A DNA stretch of 21,935 nucleotides from an uncultured Eubacteriales bacterium (lineage in GTDB: Bacteria > Bacillota > Clostridia > Christensenellales > Aristaeellaceae). A model generated the notes under the pieces. That model searched no databases and was not told the DNA's origin. It saw only the letters and a list, made by a program, of their open reading frames with translations. The stretch's first letter is position 1, and each line of letters starts with the position of its first letter. Positions 1 through 5,506 of the stretch are shown piece by piece. A program made the position numbers and the translations under genes. The stretch lies in contig URJB01000038.1 of the NCBI GenBank assembly GCA_900548145.1, positions 1 through 21,935 of the forward strand, written 5' to 3'.

Positions 1-37
1 AACAAGAACGGACACGACGGACAGGAATTCAACTACG

Positions 38-288
38 CCGTGGCACAACGGGTGCCACGGCTCGCCGGTCTGGTAGGGCGGTACCCTTACGTCCCCTGAG
101 CCACGCTTTGTGGACGCGGTAGCCGTGAAGGAAGAACGTGTTGGCGGAGGGAATATTGCCGCCAGGCCAACGGGCCTCACGATTCTCGTGAGAGGCGATT
201 TTCCCGGCAGGATGGGCCGAAATACGCCCTTAGGCTAACGGCAGAGTGGTATTTTCCGCCGCCGGGCTTTCTTCCCGGCGGCGGAAAA
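38..288 (+). ncRNA. Candidate structured RNA or 5' leader, unidentified
   Basis: No coding frame with a ribosome binding site is visible here, but the stretch is packed with hairpins on the plus strand. They include a perfect 9-bp stem 38-46/52-60 (loop AACGG), CCAC/GTGG at 101-113, GGCGG/CCGCC at 143-163, AGGCC/GGCCT at 164-177, CTCACG/CGTGAG at 176-192, GGGC/GCCC at 214-229, and a perfect 15-bp stem 252-266/274-288. The last stem is followed by A residues rather than T, so it is not a normal terminator. It ends about 20 nt before the start codon of the next gene. I looked for and did not find the signature motifs of RNase P RNA, tmRNA, SRP RNA, T-box leaders, cobalamin, TPP or FMN riboswitches. 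It may be a known class I fail to recognise, a leader of the downstream permease, or the 3' part of a longer RNA that starts before the window. Confidence 0.45.
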
Positions 289-307
289 AACGAAAGGAGG
301 GGGAGAG

Positions 308-1360
308 ATGCAGGCACAAAGGAAATATCGGCTTCATTGGAAGCAATGGTTATGGGGTATTCCGCTTGGACTGCTGGCGATCTGGCAATGGACGCTTTTT
401 TCCAATATGATCCGGCAATTATTTTTGGGATTTCTGGTCATGCTGGCAGCGCTGCCTCTGATGAATTTTCTGGAAAAAAGAGTCTCAACAGGCTGGGCGG
501 CTACGCTGGCCATGGCGGGGCTCAGCGTGGGAGCAGGGTTATTTCTGTTGCTGCTGATCCCGCCGCTGGTGGGTCAAGCACGGCAGATCGGCTCGGCGCT
601 GCCGGGACTATACCGGCAGGTGGGGGAGATACTGGAACAGGCGGAAGCGTGGCTTCAGAGAAACGGCGTTGCGGTAGATCAGCGAATGCGGGAAAGTCTG
701 TTGGAAAAGGGCGAAGGGCTTCTTTCCGACACGGCGGGTTCTCTGACAAAACGGTTAGGCGGCGTAGCAGGCGGGATCGGCCGTTGGATGCTGGCTCCGG
801 TATTCGCCTTTTATCTTCTGCGGGATCGGCGGCGCGTTGCCGACTGGCTGCTGTCCCTCCTTCCGCCGGGACGCCGGGAGATGACAGTGCGCATCGTCCG
901 GGAAATGGGCCGGGAAAGCGTGGGCTATCTGCGGGGACAACTGCTGGTATCGCTGGCGGTAGGCGGCTTTACCGGGCTGGGGCTTCTTTTATGCGGCGTG
1001 CCGTCGTGGCTGCTGCTGGGACTGTTGATGGGCATTCTGGAGTTGATCCCCTATGTAGGGCCTTTTCTGGGCGGCGTGCTGGTGGCGCTGTTCGCATGGC
1101 CCGAGGGCTGGAGTCGGATGCTGTGGTCGCTGGGTGTGGTGGTGCTGGTGCAGCAACTGGAGGGCGGAATGCTGTCGCCTCAGTTGATGAGTGAGACGAC
1201 CCGGCTGCATCCCATCGTGGTGCTGTTGTGCGTCATGGCGGGCGGCGCGGCCGGGGGCGTGGCGGGAGTGCTGCTGGCCATCCCGGCGGTGCTGTGTGTC
1301 AGGGCCGCCCTGCGGGTCATCCAGCTCAAACGGCTGGAAGAACAGTTTGAGGAAACGTAA
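308..1360 (+). CDS. AI-2E family transporter (YtvI/YrrI-like permease)
   Basis: A 350-residue integral membrane protein of the AI-2E transporter (formerly UPF0118) family. The family signature is clear: the segment ELIPYVGPFLGG near residue 247, then QQLEGGMLSPQLM and RLHPIVVLL, which are the most conserved parts of these permeases. Hydrophobic segments near residues 13-50, 65-85, 155-170, 210-235, 240-265 and 300-330 fit the usual topology, with a soluble helical region between them. Length is normal. The ATG at 308 follows AAAGGAGG at a spacing of about 7 nt, which fixes the start. Family members have been linked to export of autoinducer-2 or to Na+/H+ antiport; the substrate here cannot be told from sequence. 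It sits directly behind the highly structured 1-290 region and ends in a hairpin at 1363-1393, so it looks monocistronic. Confidence 0.9.
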   Translation: MQAQRKYRLHWKQWLWGIPLGLLAIWQWTLFSNMIRQLFLGFLVMLAALPLMNFLEKRVSTGWAATLAMAGLSVGAGLFLLLLIPPLVGQARQIGSALPGLYRQVGEILEQAEAWLQRNGVAVDQRMRESLLEKGEGLLSDTAGSLTKRLGGVAGGIGRWMLAPVFAFYLLRDRRRVADWLLSLLPPGRREMTVRIVREMGRESVGYLRGQLLVSLAVGGFTGLGLLLCGVPSWLLLGLLMGILELIPYVGPFLGGVLVALFAWPEGWSRMLWSLGVVVLVQQLEGGMLSPQLMSETTRLHPIVVLLCVMAGGAAGGVAGVLLAIPAVLCVRAALRVIQLKRLEEQFEET

Positions 1361-1362
1361 CG

Positions 1363-1393
1363 CGCCGGATTCCCCTTGCGGAGGAATCCGGCG
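1363..1393 (+). terminator. Hairpin after AI-2E gene, imperfect terminator
   Basis: An 11-bp perfect stem (1363-1373 with 1383-1393, loop of 9) begins 2 nt after the permease stop codon and is followed by TATCTGTATAT rather than a clean T run. It is a probable but imperfect intrinsic terminator. Confidence 0.5.
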
Positions 1394-1684
1394 TATCTGT
1401 ATATCGTCGCGGCAAAGCCGCGCTGCGGTTTGTCGCGCTCGGAGCGGAGGGTGGAGAACGCGCGGGGAACAGAAGGAGTTTGGCTCCTTATGAATATCGT
1501 CCCGGTTTGCCGCCCGGACGGCCTTGCACCGCCGCCCGAACCATCTTACGTAAGAGCTTCCCTAAGTGCCGCATCCGAAGCGCATTGGTTTGTCGCTTCC
1601 TTGTCGACACCATCAGAATACCAGACAAAAATGAGGAAATCGTGAAGAAACGGGAAAGGTTTTTTGAAGCCTGTGAGGAAAACG
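1394..1684. other. Gene-free, hairpin-rich intergenic stretch
   Basis: No convincing coding sequence. Short perfect stems are visible: CGCGGC/GCCGCG at 1408-1422 (loop AAA) and AAGGAG/CTCCTT at 1473-1489. A 12-bp perfect palindrome TCTTACGTAAGA lies at 1544-1555. Open frames crossing this stretch lack ribosome binding sites and recognisable domains. Confidence 0.4.
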
Positions 1685-1707
1685 GCAGAAAAGCCGGTTT
1701 ACGGCTT
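1685..1707 (-). terminator. Terminator of the small 1699-1896 gene
   Basis: Read on the minus strand, AAGCCG (1707-1702), a short loop containing the TAA stop, and CGGCTT (1696-1691) form a compact hairpin followed by TTTTCTG. The stop codon lies inside the hairpin loop. This supports the minus-strand small gene being a real transcription unit. Confidence 0.6.
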
Positions 1708-1896
1708 CTTTTCCGGCCCAAGGGCGGAGGTGTCTACCTTCTGCTGATGGATAGCATACAGTCGGGCATAGTGTTCCGCTTCATTGGAATTTGTGACCGC
1801 GGAAGGGATCAGCCCGGTGCATTCCGTGGCGGAACTCAGGTTTTCTACTTCGGTGATAGGGGGATTGGGAAGAACCGTTTTTCTTTCTTTTTTCAT
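1699..1896 (-). CDS. Small conserved-looking protein, TECTGL motif
   Basis: A 65-residue soluble protein starting MKKERKTVLPNPPIT. The ATG at 1896 is preceded by CAGGAGG with a 7-nt spacer, an excellent ribosome binding site. A TTG two codons upstream would be too close to the Shine-Dalgarno sequence. Notable features are a basic N-terminus, the LPNPPI segment, an SSATECTGLIPS segment in the middle, and a tail rich in Glu, Tyr and His. I believe small clostridial proteins with an LPNPP...TECTGL pattern recur in genomes, but that is memory and I cannot name a function. No membrane segment, signal peptide or metal motif is evident apart from a single Cys. It has its own terminator and lies divergent from the PHP operon. 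The upstream region 1897-2010 shows no clear sigma-A promoter on this strand. Confidence 0.7.
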   Translation of the reverse strand: MKKERKTVLPNPPITEVENLSSATECTGLIPSAVTNSNEAEHYARLYAIHQQKVDTSALGPEKKP

Positions 1897-2018
1897 GGTC
1901 AAACCTCCTGACGGGGTTCAGTTTATCCCAAAAAGAAAACAAAGAAACATGGAAAAGCATAGGCAATGTTTTCTTTTGACCATTTTGGGCAGGGAAGGTC
2001 TTGAAGAAGGGCGCAGCC

Positions 2019-2047
2019 TTGCTTTTCAGGGCGCGGCGGTCTATAAT
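2019..2047 (+). promoter_or_regulatory. Sigma-A promoter of the PHP-RNase-barstar operon
   Basis: TTGCTT at 2019-2024, a 17-bp spacer and a perfect TATAAT at 2042-2047. Transcription would start near 2054, about 30 nt before the ATG at 2084. Confidence 0.8.
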
Positions 2048-2083
2048 GGATTGGCTACCTTCAGCAGCGGAGGAGGAATGCAG

Positions 2084-2962
2084 ATGAAACTTTTTTGGGA
2101 TGACAAACCTTTTTATCGCGGAAACACCCACTGCCACACTACTCGCAGCGACGGACGGCGCAGCCCTGAAGAGGTGATCGCCCTTTACCAGGAGGCGGGG
2201 TATGATTTTCTGGCCCTGACCGATCACCGTAAGCTGTCGGAGCAGGAGCATTTCGAAGAAAATCTGCTGATGATCCCCGGAATGGAAATGGATTTTCTGT
2301 ATCCCACTCAGGCGCTGCATATCGTTGGCATCGGCATGAACGAGTCCTTCGCCCAGCAGCGGGAAAAGTGGTGCGAGTCGCCTCAAAGCTGTATTGATAC
2401 CATGCGGGCCTGCGGCGGATTGGCGATTCTGGCGCATCCGCACTGGTCGCTGAATACGCTGGATACTATGCGCAGCCTGAAGAACGTGACGGCGGCGGAG
2501 ATTTACAATACCGTTTCCGGCACACCGTGGAACGGGGGCCGGGCGGACAGCTCCAACATTTTGGACGTGGCCAGCGCCAACGGCGTGTTTTTCCACTATG
2601 TGGCGGCGGACGATTGCCATTTCTACAACGGCGACGAATGCCGCAGCTACATCATGGTACAGGCGGAGGAACTGAGCCAGCAGGCTATTCTGGAGGCGCT
2701 GGACGCGGGTCGTTTCTATGCTACGCAGGGCCCGCGCATTCACCAGATCACGCTGGAGAACGATACCGTTACCGTGGAATGCTCGCCGGTTTCCTGCGCA
2801 GTGTTCAATTCTCATCTGGTCTGGTCCGACGACCGCTGCAAGACGGGGGACGGCATGACGAAAATCGTTTATCCCCGTTCCCGCTACGGCGAGGATTTTG
2901 TTCGCGTTCATCTGATCGACGCGCAGGGCAATCAGGCTTGGTCTAATATCATTCATTTCTAA
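2084..2962 (+). CDS. PHP-domain metallohydrolase (CehA/McbA-like)
   Basis: A 292-residue PHP (polymerase and histidinol phosphatase) domain protein, probably a metal-dependent phosphoesterase or hydrolase. Visible metal-ligand motifs in order are NTHCHTTRSDG at about residue 14, ALTDHRK at about 45, PGMEMDF at about 65, ILAHPHW at about 115 and the late DDCH at about 180. These match the PHP fold's spread-out His/Asp/Glu ligands. The C-terminal part (AGRFYATQGPRI... then a beta-rich tail) resembles the CehA/McbA type. The start is the ATG at 2084, 7 nt after AGGAGG; an ATG at 2078 is too close to that site. No signal peptide, so it is cytoplasmic. It is the first gene after the promoter at 2019-2047, and the RNase gene begins only 30 nt downstream. 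The substrate is unknown. Confidence 0.88.
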   Translation: MKLFWDDKPFYRGNTHCHTTRSDGRRSPEEVIALYQEAGYDFLALTDHRKLSEQEHFEENLLMIPGMEMDFLYPTQALHIVGIGMNESFAQQREKWCESPQSCIDTMRACGGLAILAHPHWSLNTLDTMRSLKNVTAAEIYNTVSGTPWNGGRADSSNILDVASANGVFFHYVAADDCHFYNGDECRSYIMVQAEELSQQAILEALDAGRFYATQGPRIHQITLENDTVTVECSPVSCAVFNSHLVWSDDRCKTGDGMTKIVYPRSRYGEDFVRVHLIDAQGNQAWSNIIHF

Positions 2963-2992
2963 GCCGGCGGGGAATCAAAGGGAGGGATCGGA

Positions 2993-3526
2993 ATGAAGAA
3001 GCGTTTCGGGATAAAATTGGTAGCGCTTTTGCTGGTGGCTGCAGCGCTGCTGGGCTGCCTGACGACAGCCTTTGCCGCGTCCAAAAAGCAGAGTGCGGCA
3101 AAGACGGAGACGCTGGTCGTTTACGCGGCGGATTACCCGGTGGAGGAGGACGGCTGGTATTCCACCATGGAGGAAGTAGCGGTCTATCTGACGCTGTACG
3201 AAAAGCTGCCGGGCAATTTCATCAGCAAATACGACGCGGAGGATCTGGGCTGGGACAACCGCAAGGGCAATCTGGATAAGGTTGCCCCCGGCTGTTCCAT
3301 CGGCGGCAACCGTTTCGGCAACTATGAAGGGCTGCTGCCGGAAGCCAAGGGACGCAAGTACACGGAATGCGACATCAACTATGACGGCGGCTACCGCAAC
3401 GGCGAACGCATTGTTTTCTCCAACGACGGTTTGATCTTTTACACGAGCGATCACTATCAGACGTTTACGCCGGTCAAAGTGATCGTGGAAGAGACGGAAA
3501 AAGCCGGGGAGGGAAAGAAAAAATGA
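2993..3526 (+). CDS. Secreted barnase-like guanyl-specific ribonuclease
   Basis: A 177-residue extracellular RNase of the barnase (microbial N1/T1) family. Residues 1-28 form a Sec signal peptide with a likely cut after AFA; a weaker lipobox-like LLGC at 19-22 is an alternative. The mature domain (about 58-165) lines up with Bacillus barnase from memory: KLPGNFISK, LGW, KGN, VAPG, SIGG, RKYTECDINY and TSDHYQTF. The barnase catalytic residues are all present: general base Glu at 125 (barnase E73), Arg at 135 (R83), Arg at 139 (R87), His at 154 (H102) and Lys at 79 (K27), so it should be active. A GGGAGGG ribosome binding site precedes the ATG. The C-terminus has an extra basic tail ending in KKK. 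The stop codon overlaps the inhibitor gene by 4 bp. It would cleave RNA outside the producing cell, for nutrition or competition. Confidence 0.92.
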   Translation: MKKRFGIKLVALLLVAAALLGCLTTAFAASKKQSAAKTETLVVYAADYPVEEDGWYSTMEEVAVYLTLYEKLPGNFISKYDAEDLGWDNRKGNLDKVAPGCSIGGNRFGNYEGLLPEAKGRKYTECDINYDGGYRNGERIVFSNDGLIFYTSDHYQTFTPVKVIVEETEKAGEGKKK

Positions 3527-3798
3527 GGGAAGTTCGGCTGGATCTAACGCATTTTGAAGAAAAAGTCAGCCTGCACCGTTACTTGAAGGAGACGCTGGAT
3601 TTTCCCTTTTATTACGGGGCGAATTTGGACGCGCTGCATGACGAATTGACCAGCGAAACGGAGGAGTTATCGCTGGTCGTGGTGCTGCCGCACCGCGGCA
3701 AGGGGAAGATGGAGGAATATCTGCCCCGGCTGAAGCGGGTTTTCGAGGATGCGGCGGAGGAAAATTATCATCTGAGCGTTGCGTTTGAAGAAGAATAA
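3523..3798 (+). CDS. Barstar-like ribonuclease inhibitor
   Basis: A 91-residue cytoplasmic barstar-family protein that should bind and block the preceding barnase-like RNase before export. The hallmark YYGANLDALHDELT at residues 30-43 matches barstar's YYGENLDALWD helix. It keeps the two aspartates (barstar D35 and D39, here about 36 and 40) that contact the barnase active site. A Glu near residue 75 could correspond to barstar E76. Length is the usual 90 residues. Translation is coupled to the RNase through an ATGA overlap (3523-3526), which would keep toxin and inhibitor output matched. A strong terminator follows 5 nt after the stop. Confidence 0.92.
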   Translation: MREVRLDLTHFEEKVSLHRYLKETLDFPFYYGANLDALHDELTSETEELSLVVVLPHRGKGKMEEYLPRLKRVFEDAAEENYHLSVAFEEE

Positions 3799-3803
3799 TC
3801 TAT

Positions 3804-3830
3804 TGGCCGCGCTTTTGGCGCGGCCATTTT
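3804..3830 (+). terminator. Terminator of the PHP-RNase-barstar operon
   Basis: A perfect 9-bp GC-rich stem TGGCCGCGC/GCGCGGCCA (3804-3812 with 3818-3826, loop TTTTG) followed by TTTT. Confidence 0.85.
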
Positions 3831-3958
3831 GGGCTATGGGGAACAAAAAGTGAAGCGCACAGTGGTAGTGCGGGCTGGAATGGTTTGTTCTGCGGAAAGT
3901 CTTTTGGTGTGGCTACAGATGTCATTTTCTGTCGGAAGGAGTTTGTTGCTGCGACTAT

Positions 3959-4071
3959 GACCCGAAGGGGTGCAGGGGGCGAACGGAAAGCCCCCTGCTT
4001 GTGGCGGTCTGAGATAAGCCTGCCGTCAGAAAATCCCCTGCGGGGGATTGACGCGCCGCAACTGGCGCGGA
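3959..4071 (+). repeat. Three-hairpin repeat module, copy A
   Basis: The module reads CCCGAAGG, then hairpin H1 (GCAGGGGGC at 3972-3980 with GCCCCCTGC at 3990-3998, loop containing GGAAA), then H2 (AATCCCC...GGGGATT, 4032-4049), then H3 (CGCGCC at 4052-4057 with GGCGCG at 4064-4069). The same order and loop sequences recur at 4115-4208, 5290-5377 (minus) and 21679-21896 with different paired bases. No protein is encoded. Confidence 0.75.
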
Positions 4072-4114
4072 TTGGGACTTGCTGTTTTATGGGTTTCTCT
4101 CTAACTTTCGGTGC

Positions 4115-4496
4115 CCGAAGGTTTCCAAAGGGCGGCGGAAAGCCCTTTGGTGCGCCAGCAGGCGCATACTTATTACCCCAGCGGGCTTGACGCGCCGACT
4201 ACGGCGCGGGAGCAGGGCTTGCAGCCCTATGGGGCGCTCACACTTTTCTTTCGGTGGCGAAAGAAAAGTGTGCAAAAGAAAGCCAGCGGCACGGCGACTC
4301 CGGGAAAAAGCCCTTTATTGCCCATTTTGACGGCGGGGCTCGCAATGTCGCGCGCAATGGAGTTGGGCAGCTTTCACCAGCTCTTGGAGCGCGCTCGTGC
4401 TCGCCTTTTTCCGCCGTCAAAATGAGCGGGCCTTTTTCCCTCCGCTGCCTATCGCCGCCCTGCCCCGGCGCAGTTGGCGGGGGACATACTCAACCC
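4115..4496 (+). repeat. Composite repeat, copy C: hairpin module plus 223-bp core
   Basis: This copy begins with CCCGAAGG, H1 (CCAAAGGGC at 4125-4133 with GCCCTTTGG at 4142-4150), an extra TGCGCC/GGCGCA hairpin at 4151-4166, and H3 (CGCGCCG at 4191-4197 with CGGCGCG at 4202-4208). It continues into a core (4238-4460) with a perfect 15-bp stem starting CACACTTTTCTTTCG and a long-range 14-bp stem CATTTTGACGGCGG / CCGCCGTCAAAATG enclosing about 75 nt. It ends near CATACTCAACCC. An inverted copy lies at 5017-5377, and the 223-bp cores differ at only two positions. Short open frames inside are by-products of the repeat. Confidence 0.85.
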
Positions 4497-4545
4497 CTGC
4501 AGGGTGGGATGTAACGGTGCGGCCTGATTTTTTCGCAAGGCAAAA

Positions 4546-4580
4546 GGCCAGCGTGAAATCCAATCCACGCTGGCTTTTTT
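4546..4580 (+). terminator. Strong intrinsic terminator inside the repeat island
   Basis: Stem GCCAGCGTG (4547-4555) with CACGCTGGC (4566-4574), followed by six T residues. No gene lies directly upstream on this strand, which suggests a non-coding transcript ends here or that a gene was lost. Confidence 0.75.
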
Positions 4581-4582
4581 AT

Positions 4583-4614
4583 GCGAGCCATGAGGCCCTC
4601 CGCCGAATGGCGGT
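4583..4614 (+). repeat. Small hairpin repeat, copy 1
   Basis: GCGAGCCATGAGGCC... with GCCAT (4587-4591) pairing ATGGC (4607-4611). Copies at 4652-4683 and 12989-13019 keep the frame of the sequence but carry GCCGC/GCGGC-type pairs instead. An inverted copy lies at 4775-4806. Confidence 0.65.
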
Positions 4615-4651
4615 CTTCTCTATTCAACTAACAGGAGGCCGCGCCAAACCA

Positions 4652-4683
4652 GCGAGCCGCGAGGCCTGTCGCCGAGCGGCGGT
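4652..4683 (+). repeat. Small hairpin repeat, copy 2
   Basis: GCGAGCCGCGAGGCC... with GCCGC (4656-4660) pairing GCGGC (4676-4680). Both arms change together relative to copy 1, so the pairing is preserved. Confidence 0.65.
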
Positions 4684-4774
4684 AAAACCCCGGCCAAGCT
4701 GCATGTCGCCCTACGCCCCTGCGCGCCTTTGGCGCGCAGGGCTGCTGGAGGGAAAGCGACTTAACCGTAAAGTT

Positions 4775-4806
4775 ACCGCCATTCGGCGACGGGCCTCATG
4801 GCTAGC
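4775..4806 (-). repeat. Small hairpin repeat, copy 3 (inverted)
   Basis: Reverse complement of copy 1 with two or three differences (GCTAGCCATGAGGCC... on the minus strand). Copies 1 and 3 therefore form a 190-bp inverted-repeat pair nested inside the larger one. Confidence 0.65.
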
Positions 4807-4811
4807 AACCA

Positions 4812-4847
4812 AGCTCAGTGTGGATTCAACCCCACACTGGGCTTTTT
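4812..4847 (+). terminator. Second strong terminator in the repeat island
   Basis: A 12-bp stem AGCTCAGTGTGG (4812-4823) with CCACACTGGGCT (4832-4843), one G-U pair, running into TTTTT. Confidence 0.75.
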
Positions 4848-4852
4848 CATAC

Positions 4853-4890
4853 AAAAAGGCCGACATTTTTTCTTCCATGTCAGCCTTTTT
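4853..4890. terminator. Bidirectional terminator in the repeat island
   Basis: AAAAAGGC-GACAT pairs with ATGTC-GCCTTTTT around one mismatch (4853-4866 with 4877-4890). The A and T runs on either side make it usable from both strands. Confidence 0.7.
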
Positions 4891-5016
4891 CATTATAAAA
4901 AAACAAGTTACGTCAAAGCATCCCAAGCTACAAGGTATGGCCAGACCTCTTGTCAACTGATTGTTCATCAGGGCTGCAAAAATATCCAAGCCACACTGAA
5001 ACATCTCAACCAGCAA

Positions 5017-5377
5017 GGGTTAAGTATGCCCTACGCCGACCACGGGGGGCGAGGGCGGCGATAGGCAGCGGAGGGAAAAAGGCCCGCCCATTTTGACGGC
5101 GGAAAAAGGCGAGCACGAGCGCGCTCCAAGAGCTGGTGAAAGCTGCCCAACTCCATTGCGCGCGACATTGCGAGCCCCGCCGTCAAAATGGGCAATAAAG
5201 GGCTTTTTCCCGGAGTCGCCGTGCCGCTGGCTTTCTTTTGCACACTTTTCTTTCGCCATCGAAAGAAAAGTGTGAACGCCCCATGGGACGGCAAGTCCCA
5301 ATTCGCGCCGTAGTCGGCGCGTCATTCCCCTCCTGGGGCAAGGAGTATGCGCCTGCGGGCGCACCAAAGGGCTTTCC
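5017..5377 (-). repeat. Composite repeat, copy D (inverted partner of copy C)
   Basis: The reverse complement of 5053-5275 matches 4238-4460 over the same 223 bp with two substitutions. Similarity continues to the ends: CTTTGGTGCGCC near 5360 on one side and the GGGTTAAGTATGCC boundary near 5017 on the other. The H1 hairpin has lost its 5' arm, while H2 (TTGCCCC/GGGGAA) and H3 (CGCGCCG/CGGCGCG) remain. It lies just beyond the 3' end of the minus-strand operon ending at 5507, so read-through transcripts would include it. Confidence 0.85.
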
Positions 5378-5506
5378 TCGGGGCAAACAATCGGCACGGC
5401 CTGCACTGCCGCGCTTCGCTGATGGTTTGCCTGAACTCCTTCGGCCCATCAAAAAGGATGAATGCCGCTTCATAAGAACAGCGCTGCACCCCTGCCAGCG
5501 CTCCCC

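Larger units (their letters stand above)
4497..5016. other. Spacer between the inverted repeat copies
   Basis: About 520 bp without a convincing gene. It contains three strong terminator-type hairpins (4546-4580, 4812-4847, 4853-4890), three copies of a small hairpin repeat (4583-4614, 4652-4683, 4775-4806) and an otherwise featureless AT-richer stretch (4891-5016). Open frames here lack ribosome binding sites and recognisable domains. Confidence 0.6.

Noticed and set aside
1..290. RNase P, tmRNA, SRP RNA, T-box or cobalamin riboswitch
   Set aside because: Their defining blocks (for example GCAAGGCCAAATAGG of RNase P or TGGNACCGCG of T-boxes) are not found on either strand.
1480..1911. 143-codon plus-strand frame over the small minus-strand gene
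   Set aside because: No ribosome binding site, no domain, and it is antisense to a gene with strong translation signals.
4238..4420. A 60-residue frame that recurs almost identically at 5093-5275
   Set aside because: The identity follows from the 223-bp inverted repeat; the stem-loops within are incompatible with a normal protein and no ribosome binding site is present.
4711..5016. 101-codon minus-strand frame in the repeat island
   Set aside because: It crosses two terminators and a repeat copy, and shows no family resemblance.
3959..5377. CRISPR array
   Set aside because: Repeats are not regularly spaced, differ in length and orientation, and no cas genes are nearby.
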